This document shows, piece after piece, positions 1 through 10,343 of a stretch of DNA of 64,000 bases (positions within the stretch are counted from its first letter, which is position 1; each line of letters starts with the position of its first letter). The translations under genes and the position numbers were made by a program. Source of the DNA: an uncultured Aquimarina sp. GTDB taxonomy: Bacteria > Bacteroidota > Bacteroidia > Flavobacteriales > Flavobacteriaceae. The notes under the pieces are model-generated. The model was not told the DNA's origin and searched no databases. It saw only the letters and a list, made by a program, of their open reading frames with translations. The stretch covers positions 434,001 through 498,000 of the forward strand of contig CANMCO010000003.1 of the NCBI GenBank assembly GCA_947496355.1, in the 5' to 3' direction.

Positions 1-393
1 TATAAAAATTCCTTTTTTAGTCCTTTGGAAAAGACATTAAGTGAGTTAGAAAATAAAGAAATAACCAAAAAAGTTGAGGACGATGTATTGAAGAATATAA
101 AGCATTTGGTACAAATAAATATGCTTAATGAGGGTGAGATTAATGGTTTGGGGTATTCCTATTTTCAAACTTCTAAAATAAAAACAGCAATACTAATTTT
201 TAAAACAAACATAGCGTTGTTTCCTAATTCTGCAAATGTATATGATAGTTATGCAGAGGCGTTGGCAGAAAATGACCAAAAGGATTTAGCGTTGATGAAT
301 TATAAAAAAGCAGTAGAAACTGCAACCAAACAAAAAGATCCGCAATTAGAAACATTCCAAAATAATTTAAAAACATTTCAAGAAAAAAAATGA
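1..393 (+). CDS. C-terminal part of a TPR-containing protein, truncated by the window edge
   Basis: Frame open from base 1 (YKNSFFSPLEKTLSE...); TPR-like pattern ALFPNSANVYDSYAEALAENDQKDLALMNYKKAVE near the C-terminus. Confidence 0.6.
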   Translation, partial: YKNSFFSPLEKTLSELENKEITKKVEDDVLKNIKHLVQINMLNEGEINGLGYSYFQTSKIKTAILIFKTNIALFPNSANVYDSYAEALAENDQKDLALMNYKKAVETATKQKDPQLETFQNNLKTFQEKK

Positions 394-489
394 TCAGTAT
401 TTGAGTTAGCCAAACCAAATTCTTATAAAACCAAGTCATCAAAAAATGATTTGGTTTTTGTTTTCTTACTTTTATGAGAAATAGCTATC

Positions 490-1254
490 ATGATACATAT
501 AGACTTAAAGGATAAAAATATATTGCTTACTGGAGCTTCTAATGGAATTGGCAAGGCTGTAGCAGATTTTTTGATGAAAATGGGAGCAAATGTTGCCGTA
601 CATTATAATATTAATAAAGCTTCTGCAGAAAATTTGATAGCTACTAATAAGAATACAATGTCTAAAACTTTTAAGGCAGACCTGTCTAATGAAAAAGAGG
701 TGTATAAATTTTTTAATGATGTACGAGATTCTTTCAAGAGAATAGATGTTATTATATTAAATGCTGGTGTTTTTTTACCGCATTCAACTACAATAGATAC
801 TGAAGGTTGGTATTCTACTTGGAAAAAAACCATAGATATTAATTTAAACGCAGTAGGATTGCTTACAAAGTTGGGAATCGATCATTTCAAATCAAACAAA
901 GGTGGTAGATTCGTTTATATTGGTAGTCGAGCTGTTTTTCGTGGAGAAACTGAAGAATATCTTGGTTATGCCGCTTCAAAAGGAGGTATTGTCTCATTGG
1001 CAAGAAGTGTGGCCCGTTCTTTTGGGAAGCATAATATAAAATCATTTATACTATCCCCTGGATTTACCCGGACACAAATGGCAGAAAATTTTATTGCAGC
1101 TTATGGAGAGCAAAAAGTACTTGATGAAATCTCATTAAATGAGCTTACTACACCTCAGGATTTAGCTCCGTTAATTGGCATGATGTGTAGCGGTCTTATG
1201 GATCATGCAACAGGTGCTACTATTGATGTTAATGCGGGCAGTCATATACGATAA
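490..1254 (+). CDS. SDR family NAD(P)-dependent oxidoreductase
   Basis: TGASNGIGKAVA Rossmann glycine motif, NAG at ILNAGVF, YxxxK at YAASKGG. Confidence 0.93.
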   Translation: MIHIDLKDKNILLTGASNGIGKAVADFLMKMGANVAVHYNINKASAENLIATNKNTMSKTFKADLSNEKEVYKFFNDVRDSFKRIDVIILNAGVFLPHSTTIDTEGWYSTWKKTIDINLNAVGLLTKLGIDHFKSNKGGRFVYIGSRAVFRGETEEYLGYAASKGGIVSLARSVARSFGKHNIKSFILSPGFTRTQMAENFIAAYGEQKVLDEISLNELTTPQDLAPLIGMMCSGLMDHATGATIDVNAGSHIR

Positions 1255-1457
1255 TTGATCTAGCAAATGAAATGAGGTGTTTAATTAGATCGATAATGTT
1301 TTTATTGGTGGGTTAAGATTGTAAATAACTCAACATAAGAGATGAAGAATACTTCATGGTTGAATTCTCATTAAATTTATATTACCTTTAGGTTGATTGT
1401 TACACATCATTTTAACCTAAACATTAACTCAATTAAATTTAAACTACTCTAAAAACC

Positions 1458-4400
1458 ATGAAAAACAAAATTACACAAATACTTTTGGTGTTATTTACCA
1501 TTAGTACCACACTTTTTGCACAACAAAAGGATAAAAATCTTGCTGAAAAGTACCTGAATGATAGAGGAGAAGTAATTTTCACTTTTACTATCAATGACAA
1601 ATCTGCATTAACTACCATTACAAAAGAATTATCAATTGTTCATTATGATGATGTTAGCAAAGAGGTAAAAGTAATGGCCAATAAAAATCAATTTACCAAC
1701 TTTTTGCAAAAAGAGATTCCTTTCAAAGTTTCTTCTGATGATAATGTTGTTGGGTATAGAGTAATGTCTTCGGATATATCAAAAAAAGCAGCTGCAACGT
1801 TTCCGCTTACTGCATATCCTACATATGCCGATTATGTTACGATGATGAATGAATTTGCAACGAATAACCCTGCAATATGTAAAGTTGAAAATATAGGTAC
1901 CACGACAGAGGGTGATAAATCTCTACTGTTTGTAAAACTATCAGACAATGTTAATAGTAATGAAAAAGAGCCTCGTGTTATGTATACGTCTTCTATGCAT
2001 GGAGATGAAATTGCTGGATATCCTATGATGTTGAATCTTATCGATTATTTGCTTAATGCATATAATAACACCAGTGATCCCAGGCATACAGAAATTAAAA
2101 ATCTTTTAGATAATAACGAAGTCTGGATTAATCCACTTGCAAACCCAGATGGTACATTTAGAAATAGTGCTAATAACACATCGGTTGCGAATGCAACAAG
2201 AGGTAATGCAAATAATGTGGATCTAAATAGGAATTATCCAGATCCAGATGATGGACCAAATCCAGATGGTAATGCTTATCAAACAGAAACATTGGCCTTT
2301 ATGAATTTTGCAAGCTCCAGGCATTTTGTGTTGTCTGCTAATTTTCATGGCGGAATAGAATTAATCAATTACCCATGGGATACCTATGCAGGAGCTCACC
2401 CTGATGAGGATTACTTTATTCATGTTTCTGAAGAATATAGAGATCTTTGTCAATCTAATAGTCCTAATGGGTATTTTGATGCTTTAAATAATGGAATTAC
2501 CAATGGATATGCATGGTACGAAGTACAAGGAGGAAGACAAGATTACCAGATTTATAACCATAAAGGAAGAGAAGTTACAGTTGAGTTATCAAATGCTAAA
2601 ACACCAGCAGCTAATCAATTAGTAAATTTCTGGAACTATAATAGAGATGCGCTTATTGCATTTTTAAAACAAATAAATTATGGAATTAGAGGGGTAGTGA
2701 CAGACGCTATTACCAATCAACCCATAGAAGCTAAAGTAACGATTGTTGGTAAGGAGAGTTATGAGTCTTGGGTTCCAACAGAATTACCTGAAGGAGATTA
2801 TTATCGACCAATAAAAGCTGGAACGTATAGTATTTTGTACGAAGCAGAGTGTTACGAACCATTAACGATCACTGGAGTATCCGTTACAGATTATGCTAGT
2901 GTAGTGCAAGATGTACAATTAACACCAATAGGTGGTGGAGCACCGACTGGCTTATCAGCTACTAATGTTCAGGCGGCGGCGGCTACATTAAGCTGGCAAG
3001 CAACAACTGGAGCTACATATGATGTTCGCTATCGCGTAGTTGGCACTGCGAATTGGACCACATTGCCATCCCCGAGTAATACAATCAATATTTCAGGCTT
3101 ATCTGCAACAACAAATTACGAAGCACAAGTAAGAAGTAATTGCACAGGAGGTACAAGTTCGCCATATAGTACATCTGTAAACTTTACTACTGAAGAAGTT
3201 CCATTATGTGCCGGAATTAATAGTTTCCCTTATACCGAAAGTTTTGAGGCTGATTTTGGAGCGTGGACCAATGCTACAGGAGATGATATAAATTGGACCC
3301 GAGATTCTGGAGGAACGCCTTCAAATACCACAGGACCTTCAACAGGACAAAATGGTTCTTTTTACCTGTTTACAGAGGCTTCTGCAAGTTCGAACGGAAG
3401 TCCTAATAAAACGGCACTTCTTAATAGTCCGTGTATTGATTTATCTGCACTTTCTGGAGTTTCTTTAGAATTTGGATATCATATGTACGGAGCTACTATG
3501 GGTAACATGGAAGTTTTAATTAGCACTAACGATGGTGCTACATATTCATCCATCTGGTCGGCAAATGGCAATCTTGGTAATACCTGGAACCAAGCTACTG
3601 TAGATATTTCTGCATATGCAGGATCTGTAGTTAAATTGCAGTTTAAAGGAACAACAGGTAGCGGTTGGCGAAGTGATATGGCCATTGATAATATTAAAAT
3701 AGAATCTTCTACGCTGGATACTGAGGCACCATCTGCACCTACAAATCTGGTAACTTCTAATATTACAGGTACTAGCATAACCCTTTCCTGGAACTCATCG
3801 ACAGATAATATTGGCGTTACAGGATATGAAGTATATCAAGGAGCAACGTTAGTAGACACTACTGTAGATGGTTTGATTAGTGTAGTTTCTGGTTTAACAC
3901 CAAATACGTCGTATTCATTTACTGTAGTGGCAAAAGACGGAGCAGGAAATAGTTCGCCGCCAAGTAATACTACTAGTGCAACTACTCTAGAGGAGGATAT
4001 AGCATATTGTAGCTCCCAGGGAAACAATATTAATTTTGAATATATTGATTTTGTGGGTATGAATGATCTTAATAATCCTTCATCTGATACATCCGGATAC
4101 ACGGATTATACAAATTTGGGATCATCAATTGTAAACCAAGGAGCGAATACAATAACATTGAGTGTTGGTTTTGCAAACTCTTCCTACACAGAATTTTGGG
4201 GAGTTTGGATTGATTATAATAAAAATGGAACCTTTGAGGCTTCAGAGCAAGTAGTATCTGCTTCAACAACTAGTAGTGCAAATCAATCGTACGATTTTAC
4301 CGTGCCTGGAACGGCATTGGATGGAGAGACCAGAATGAGAGTATCTATGAAGTATAATGGAGCACCAGATCCTTGCGAAACTTTTACCTATGGAGAAGTT

Positions 4401-4700
4401 GAAGATTATACCGTAAACATTGGAGGTGTTGTGTTTAAAGAAACTAATCGGGATCAAACAGGTATATCAGACAAGATGACATTGTATCCAAACCCTGCTA
4501 ATGAAGGCATTTTATTCATTAAAGGATTAAATAGCCAAAATGTTTCTTTTAGAATCATAAATTACATTGGTCAAACGGTTATGAATGATAAATTATCAGA
4601 AAATAAGATTAATGTAGCTGGATTAACCGATGGAATGTATATTTTAGAGGTGAATACAGGTGAAAATATAATTACCAAAAGGTTTATTGTAACTAAATAA
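1458..4700 (+). CDS. Secreted M14-family zinc carboxypeptidase with fibronectin type III and GEVED domains and T9SS sorting C-terminus
   Basis: Signal peptide; SSMHGDEIAGYPMM and HGG motifs of M14; FN3-like repeats; FTYGEVEDYTVNI; C-terminal LYPNPANEGILFIKG...FIVTK. Confidence 0.92.
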   Translation: MKNKITQILLVLFTISTTLFAQQKDKNLAEKYLNDRGEVIFTFTINDKSALTTITKELSIVHYDDVSKEVKVMANKNQFTNFLQKEIPFKVSSDDNVVGYRVMSSDISKKAAATFPLTAYPTYADYVTMMNEFATNNPAICKVENIGTTTEGDKSLLFVKLSDNVNSNEKEPRVMYTSSMHGDEIAGYPMMLNLIDYLLNAYNNTSDPRHTEIKNLLDNNEVWINPLANPDGTFRNSANNTSVANATRGNANNVDLNRNYPDPDDGPNPDGNAYQTETLAFMNFASSRHFVLSANFHGGIELINYPWDTYAGAHPDEDYFIHVSEEYRDLCQSNSPNGYFDALNNGITNGYAWYEVQGGRQDYQIYNHKGREVTVELSNAKTPAANQLVNFWNYNRDALIAFLKQINYGIRGVVTDAITNQPIEAKVTIVGKESYESWVPTELPEGDYYRPIKAGTYSILYEAECYEPLTITGVSVTDYASVVQDVQLTPIGGGAPTGLSATNVQAAAATLSWQATTGATYDVRYRVVGTANWTTLPSPSNTINISGLSATTNYEAQVRSNCTGGTSSPYSTSVNFTTEEVPLCAGINSFPYTESFEADFGAWTNATGDDINWTRDSGGTPSNTTGPSTGQNGSFYLFTEASASSNGSPNKTALLNSPCIDLSALSGVSLEFGYHMYGATMGNMEVLISTNDGATYSSIWSANGNLGNTWNQATVDISAYAGSVVKLQFKGTTGSGWRSDMAIDNIKIESSTLDTEAPSAPTNLVTSNITGTSITLSWNSSTDNIGVTGYEVYQGATLVDTTVDGLISVVSGLTPNTSYSFTVVAKDGAGNSSPPSNTTSATTLEEDIAYCSSQGNNINFEYIDFVGMNDLNNPSSDTSGYTDYTNLGSSIVNQGANTITLSVGFANSSYTEFWGVWIDYNKNGTFEASEQVVSASTTSSANQSYDFTVPGTALDGETRMRVSMKYNGAPDPCETFTYGEVEDYTVNIGGVVFKETNRDQTGISDKMTLYPNPANEGILFIKGLNSQNVSFRIINYIGQTVMNDKLSENKINVAGLTDGMYILEVNTGENIITKRFIVTK

Positions 4701-4719
4701 CCAAGATTCAATAAACAAT

Positions 4720-4755
4720 AAAAGCTTCTGAAATTAATTTTTCAGAAGCTTTTTA
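4720..4755. terminator. Hairpin terminator between convergent genes
   Basis: AAAAGCTTCTGAAA ... TTTCAGAAGCTTTT inverted repeat with flanking A/T runs. Confidence 0.8.
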
Positions 4756-4798
4756 ATTAGTATTAGTTTATGTTCGTTTTCTGATGATTAGTAATTCA

Positions 4799-6346
4799 TT
4801 ATACTTTTTTCAACTCAAGACTTCTAATAAAATAAGTAAAAATGAGGGTGATTAGGCTTAATGCAGTTACAGTGATTAGATGATTGTATTGATTATGCAA
4901 TCCCCCAAAATAATCTGTGAAAGAAATACCATTTATATTGGTATAAGTGATCATAAAGAATAAAACTTCGAATAGTTTTTTACCTCTACTTAAAACACCA
5001 AGTAAAACTGCAAGCGATACAATAAAAATTCCGCCTATAACAATAGAGGCAACATGTAAAAAATCAAATAGGACGATGTATCTAGAGATTAATGGTATGG
5101 CCAATAGAATAGCTAGCGATATTCCTGATAGGAATTGTGCGAAAAGTAATCTGTTAATTGGCTTGTAAGAGGCAAAAGTAAAAAAGTGAGTATTATGAAT
5201 TCTTTCCTTTGTTACCAATGAAGACCATCGATTGACCTGTAAAAACCATAATACAGGTAATACCATTTGATGAGCAAAGGATAAAGGTGCAAAACACAAA
5301 GCAAGTATGCCTAATACATTTAGTAACCATAACCATTTGTTTCCACTTCGTATAAGTAATAAAAATTCGATTTTTAGTAATGATAGTATTCCAAACGAAT
5401 CAGAAGCATTTGGTAGTTTAGAAATATCAACATCATTAGTTGCTATTGTTGTTAGTTTGGTCTTGCTACTTTTTTGGAGATACAGGTCTTTACCTTTGAA
5501 TCTATGAAAAAAAGTAGAAGTAATTAATAACAATAGTATCCCAAAAATCATCCAGCATAAACGACTTATGATAAACGACAAAGGAAACTCAACTCCATTA
5601 AAAACGAAGTACTTGGTGTTTGAAACATTACCCAATATATAACCAAGCGTAAGTTGTGTTTGAGAATCTTTTTCCAGAAGCTCATTAATTGTGTTCTCCA
5701 TTTGTGCCGTAACAATTTTAGAACCAAAAACATCCAAATGAAGTTGGTCTGAATCAGGCGATTCAAGAATGAGCATAAAGGAAAATAAGAAGAAGAAAAG
5801 TATATTCTGTACTACAGATTTTCTGCTTAGGAGGACCTCAAATAACACCGCCAATGTAGCAATAAAAAACAATGATGGGATAGTAATTACAAGATATGGT
5901 TTGGCAAACTGAAGAAAATCAAAAGAGAATCTATCATTGTACATAAAGAATAGTAGTATACTCATTATAAATATGATAAGAGCAATGGTTAGAAGCACTA
6001 GAAAATTACTTATCGCTTTACCAAATAGATATTTAAAATTTGAAACTCGGGTAGTGGCAATAACCTGACCAATCTTACTCTCCATATCATTTTTAATAGC
6101 ACCATTAACTAGATAAAATCCTACTAGTGAAAGAAAAATACTTGCCATAATTGCAGTTACATAACCAATCCAAGCCGAATTATAGAATCCCTGATACTCA
6201 CCAATTCTAATAGTAGAGTAATTGGCTCCCGGTGGAGGAATAAATGAATAAGCAACGGCTAAACTGATACAGAGTGTAATTAAAAAAGCGTAACTTCTCG
6301 TGCGTTGTAAATAGTCTGATTTTATTATGGTTATAAAATGTTGCAT
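4799..6346 (-). CDS. ABC-2 type transporter permease
   Basis: Multi-TM protein directly downstream of the ABC ATPase; start probably the internal MQHFITIIKSDYLQRTRSY rather than ORF start 6379. Confidence 0.85.
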   Translation of the reverse strand: MQHFITIIKSDYLQRTRSYAFLITLCISLAVAYSFIPPPGANYSTIRIGEYQGFYNSAWIGYVTAIMASIFLSLVGFYLVNGAIKNDMESKIGQVIATTRVSNFKYLFGKAISNFLVLLTIALIIFIMSILLFFMYNDRFSFDFLQFAKPYLVITIPSLFFIATLAVLFEVLLSRKSVVQNILFFFLFSFMLILESPDSDQLHLDVFGSKIVTAQMENTINELLEKDSQTQLTLGYILGNVSNTKYFVFNGVEFPLSFIISRLCWMIFGILLLLITSTFFHRFKGKDLYLQKSSKTKLTTIATNDVDISKLPNASDSFGILSLLKIEFLLLIRSGNKWLWLLNVLGILALCFAPLSFAHQMVLPVLWFLQVNRWSSLVTKERIHNTHFFTFASYKPINRLLFAQFLSGISLAILLAIPLISRYIVLFDFLHVASIVIGGIFIVSLAVLLGVLSRGKKLFEVLFFMITYTNINGISFTDYFGGLHNQYNHLITVTALSLITLIFTYFIRSLELKKV

Positions 6347-6347
6347 G

Positions 6348-7211
6348 CTATTGTTTTTTGGTGATGTATAAATAGGCATCTTCTAATGTAGTCTCACAAG
6401 GAGTACCATTTTCTGGTAAAACTTCTGATATGAAGCGAATAGTAGATGTTTCTTTTTTTCTAATAGTATCAAGGATAATATGATTCTTTTTAAAATTTTC
6501 GACTTCGTTACTGTTAATAGAAGTTTCGAACACTTTACCTTTTACATTATCGATAATAGTTTTTTGATTTCCGGTAGATAAAAGTTGACCATCTTTCATA
6601 ATAACAACTTGATCTGCGATCGTATCGATATCCGAAACAATGTGAGAGGATAGGATAACGATGCAATCATTTGCTAATTCAGAAATTAAATTTCTAAAAC
6701 GTACTCGCTCTTCTGGGTCCAAACCTACCGTTGGTTCATCAAACAATACTATTTTGGGATTGTTGAGTAATGCCTGGGCAATACCAATACGCTGTTTCAT
6801 ACCTCCAGAGTAATTTCCGATTGGTTTTTTAGCAACTTCGGTAAGATTTAGCCCTTCTAATAAAAGGTGAATTCGTTGTTTTAGATGTGTGCCACCAACA
6901 CCTTTTAGTGCCGCCATATATTCTAAAAATTCAATAGCATTTAAGTTTGGGTATACTCCAAAATCTTGAGGTAGATATCCCAATTGTTTTCGCATGTAAT
7001 TAGGATCCTTGATAACATTGTTTTTGTTCAATAAAATAGCACCATTTGTTGGTTTACTAATAGTGGCGATCATTTTAAGCAGAGTGGATTTTCCTGCTCC
7101 GTTTGGGCCTAATAACCCCAAGATCCCCTTCTCAATATTCAAAGAGTATTCTTTTAACCCGTATTTACGGCTGTTGTATCTTTTAGATACATTTTGTATA
7201 TCTAGTTTCAT
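6348..7211 (-). CDS. ABC transporter ATP-binding protein
   Basis: Walker A GPNGAGKST, signature YSGGMKQR, Walker B IVLFDEP, H-loop SSHIV. Confidence 0.95.
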   Translation of the reverse strand: MKLDIQNVSKRYNSRKYGLKEYSLNIEKGILGLLGPNGAGKSTLLKMIATISKPTNGAILLNKNNVIKDPNYMRKQLGYLPQDFGVYPNLNAIEFLEYMAALKGVGGTHLKQRIHLLLEGLNLTEVAKKPIGNYSGGMKQRIGIAQALLNNPKIVLFDEPTVGLDPEERVRFRNLISELANDCIVILSSHIVSDIDTIADQVVIMKDGQLLSTGNQKTIIDNVKGKVFETSINSNEVENFKKNHIILDTIRKKETSTIRFISEVLPENGTPCETTLEDAYLYITKKQ

Positions 7212-7540
7212 AAGTGTGTTTAAATATTTTTCTACTGTTAGATTACCCCTAGGAACATAAATAGTTCAATACAGAGCATTGTTACATATAGACATAAGTT
7301 TTGAAAAGCTTTCATAATAGTTAATTTTTGAATTGATATTTCAAAAGTGAGAGTAATCAAGAACATGAAAAAGAAAGAATGATCAATAGACATTAAAGAG
7401 TGATAAGTGGATTATATCTACGTTCTTTACTTTCATCAGTTTATGAAAACCGTTTACAATCAAAAAGAACCCTTTTGTCATTAATTATGTATTTCGGAAG
7501 CATTTTCTAGTATTTTTGAAATCGTATAATAATTGTAGGC

Positions 7541-8524
7541 ATGTCAAAACTTGATAAATGGATAGATAGTCCTTTGGTACAGAATATAGCTGTGTGGCTA
7601 TTTATCATACTGATACTTACAATGTCTGTTCAGGCGGACAATAGGTTTCTCACCGCATTACTTGTAGTCTCGTTCTTGACTATACCTGTCTATATTAATA
7701 ATCTGAAAATAGTTCCTTTATTTAGTAGAAAGAACAAGTTTTTTGGGATATTACTTTTTTGTCTAAATGCGTTGTTATTTAGTAGTATAGCTGTTTTTTT
7801 TCTGAGTAACTACTTAGAAAAATTTGAATGGTCTATGTTGTATAATCTTTTTGCGATGATGGTATTGGCCCTATTTTTTAGCTCGGCTATAAAAATTGCA
7901 AAAGATAGTTTTACTAGAAGACAAGAAATAAAAAATGCAGAGCTCAAATTATTAAAAGCTCAGCTAAATCCACATTTTTTATTTAACACTTTAAATAATC
8001 TATATGGTTTATCGGTTGTGAGTTCTGATAAATTACCAGGCCTAATGTTGAAGCTTTCCGACTTGCTTCGATATAGTCTTTATGATACCAAGGAACGACT
8101 TGTGCCTCTGCAAAAAGAGATTCAGTATCTTCAAAATTATATATCATTAGAACGCATACGATTAGAGGATAAGATAAATATTGAATTAAATATTAATGGT
8201 GAAATTGCTAATTTAGATATTGCACCAATGCTTCTAATTGTATTTGTAGAAAACGCCTTTAAACATTTAGGAGTGTCCCAAAAGGGAGAAAGTAGGGTTG
8301 TCGTAGACTTGCAGATTAATAATGATAAATTAATATTTAATTGTTTAAATACTGTAGATAAATTGGGAGTTGATCGTTCTGATCCTGATCTTGAAAAAGG
8401 AAAGAGCGGTATAGGCTTAGAAAATGTAAAAAAACGATTATCATTAATTTATCCTGATGCCCATACTTTAAAATTGAAGATGAATGAAGAAGAGTATATT
8501 GCTAAATTAACACTTAAGTTATAA
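7541..8524 (+). CDS. LytS/YehU-type sensor histidine kinase
   Basis: N-terminal TM helices; KAQLNPHFLFNTLNNLY His_kinase motif; GIGLENVKKRL ATPase motif. Confidence 0.93.
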   Translation: MSKLDKWIDSPLVQNIAVWLFIILILTMSVQADNRFLTALLVVSFLTIPVYINNLKIVPLFSRKNKFFGILLFCLNALLFSSIAVFFLSNYLEKFEWSMLYNLFAMMVLALFFSSAIKIAKDSFTRRQEIKNAELKLLKAQLNPHFLFNTLNNLYGLSVVSSDKLPGLMLKLSDLLRYSLYDTKERLVPLQKEIQYLQNYISLERIRLEDKINIELNINGEIANLDIAPMLLIVFVENAFKHLGVSQKGESRVVVDLQINNDKLIFNCLNTVDKLGVDRSDPDLEKGKSGIGLENVKKRLSLIYPDAHTLKLKMNEEEYIAKLTLKL

Positions 8525-9238
8525 ATGAATGTGCTAAAATGTATAATAGCAGATGATGAGCCCATTGCCCGTCAGATTTTAGAAAATTATATTGAGCAAA
8601 TCCCTAATTTAGAGTTAGTTGCTTCTTGTAAAGATGCTTTTGAAGTAATAGAAGTACTTCAGGAACATGCTGTGCAGATTCTTTTTTTGGATATAAACAT
8701 GCCAAAATTATCCGGACTCAGCTTATTAAAAACAATGCAAACTATGCCTGATGTAATTATCACCACGGCATACCCAGAATACGCGGTTCAGGGATTTGAG
8801 TTATCAGTAACGGACTATTTGTTAAAACCTTTTTCCTTAGAACGTTTTGTGCAAGCCGTCATGAAAGTGCAGAAAAAAGAAACTAAAAGTAATGAAACCA
8901 CTTACATTGCTAAAAAAGATGAAGCGGTAACTTCTGTTTTTGTGAAAAGTGATAAAAAATTAGTAAAAGTACCTTTTAAAGACATTCAGTATGTAGAAGC
9001 GTATGGTAATTATATTAAAATCTTTACCGACACTATGATCTTAACCCCTAATACGTTATCTGATTTTTTTGATAAACTTCCTAAAGAAGATTTTATAAGA
9101 ATTCATAAATCTTTTGTTATTAATTTTAATGAATTAAAGCTAATAGAAGGAAACCAGTTAATACTAAATAATAATGCAACTTTACCAATAGGAAAGTCAT
9201 ACAGAAAACTGGTCTTGGATAAGATTGATGGAATGTAG
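8525..9238 (+). CDS. LytTR-family response regulator
   Basis: Receiver domain IIADDEPIARQ / LFLDINMP / DYLLKPF; C-terminal LytTR domain (VEAYGNYIKIFT...FIRIHKSFVINF). Follows the kinase stop immediately. Confidence 0.95.
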   Translation: MNVLKCIIADDEPIARQILENYIEQIPNLELVASCKDAFEVIEVLQEHAVQILFLDINMPKLSGLSLLKTMQTMPDVIITTAYPEYAVQGFELSVTDYLLKPFSLERFVQAVMKVQKKETKSNETTYIAKKDEAVTSVFVKSDKKLVKVPFKDIQYVEAYGNYIKIFTDTMILTPNTLSDFFDKLPKEDFIRIHKSFVINFNELKLIEGNQLILNNNATLPIGKSYRKLVLDKIDGM

Positions 9239-9248
9239 ATTTTTACTG

Positions 9249-10310
9249 CTATTCGATACTGAAACCTAATGCGAAGTAGGATGATGAGTATCTGGAACTA
9301 GGTATAGTGTCATTGACCTTGCTATCAAAAAGCTTGTTTAAATTATTACCTGCCAGGTCTTCAATAGTAGCATCCAATAAAACTTTATAATTTCCTTTAC
9401 TCCATGGGTTTTTTGGCGTAAAAAGCGATATACTCTCATTATCAATAAGTTGCCAGTCACCTGTGATTTCTTTTTTTTCTGCATTGATTATGGTAAGGCC
9501 ATTCATAGTACTGCCATAATCCATTGATTCATGAAAAAGAATGACTAGGTCATCGCGATCATTTTCAGGAGGTAAAACCTCCCAGGAGTTTAAATCTAGT
9601 TTCTTGCGATCAGGGGGAACTGTTTGAAATATATGAGTAAAATCTTGTTGCATAGGAACTCCGTTATTGTCCTTTAGATCTTTTAAGATAGCTAGCCCAT
9701 AAAATTTACCATTTTCAAAAACAGGACCCAATTGTTTGTTTGGTATAAGATCACGTTTTTGTCTGCCAGGCTCTATCCATAGTGTTAATAGCGTTCCATG
9801 ATCGTTAACAAGAGCATTTTCAAGAGGTAATATAGCTTTTGTTATAGTGTCTCCAGGAGAACGAGTAAACTGTATATGATCATATAGATTGGTTTCATTA
9901 ATGGGGCGAGAGAATTTAATATACCATTTCAGGATATTAGTTGGAACCCATCTGCCAGAGGGATAAACGGCTTCAATCTTCAAATATTCATACGAATCAG
10001 GGAAGTTTATCACAAAATGATCCATTATATTATTATAGGCCACTGTGTATTCTTGATTCCATCCAAAGGGTACCAAAGGAATAAAACGTATCGAAGTTTT
10101 TTCTTTGACCACTTTGCCTAATAGTATAGTTGCAGAAGAAACTTCTGCTTCAGTAATTTGCCCCTTAAATACACGAAGGTCAGCCGATTCATCGAAATCT
10201 CTTTTTATAGAAAGGTAATTTCTATTCACACTAAATTCTGGAGATGTTTGAGCTAACATCCCTGAAATTGAAAGCATTAATAATAATATACAAGCGACGA
10301 GATTTTTCAA
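9249..10310 (-). CDS. Secreted protein with Ig-like (Big_5-type) segments
   Basis: Signal peptide; FHESMDYGSTMNGLTI...GNYKVLLDATIEDLAGN resembles bacterial Ig-like domains. Confidence 0.6.
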   Translation of the reverse strand: MKNLVACILLLMLSISGMLAQTSPEFSVNRNYLSIKRDFDESADLRVFKGQITEAEVSSATILLGKVVKEKTSIRFIPLVPFGWNQEYTVAYNNIMDHFVINFPDSYEYLKIEAVYPSGRWVPTNILKWYIKFSRPINETNLYDHIQFTRSPGDTITKAILPLENALVNDHGTLLTLWIEPGRQKRDLIPNKQLGPVFENGKFYGLAILKDLKDNNGVPMQQDFTHIFQTVPPDRKKLDLNSWEVLPPENDRDDLVILFHESMDYGSTMNGLTIINAEKKEITGDWQLIDNESISLFTPKNPWSKGNYKVLLDATIEDLAGNNLNKLFDSKVNDTIPSSRYSSSYFALGFSIE

Positions 10311-10343
10311 ATTATAAAATAAAATACCAGATTATGTGCAGTA

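Noticed and set aside
224-442. Minus ORF overlapping the TPR fragment
   Set aside because: Antisense to the TPR coding frame.
3721-3980. FN3 domain similarity between the M14 protein and the 57826 phosphatase as evidence of recent duplication
   Set aside because: This FN3 type is widespread in secreted flavobacterial proteins; similarity is only family-level.
3479-4457. Several minus-strand ORFs inside the M14 carboxypeptidase
   Set aside because: Antisense shadow ORFs over a long, domain-supported gene.
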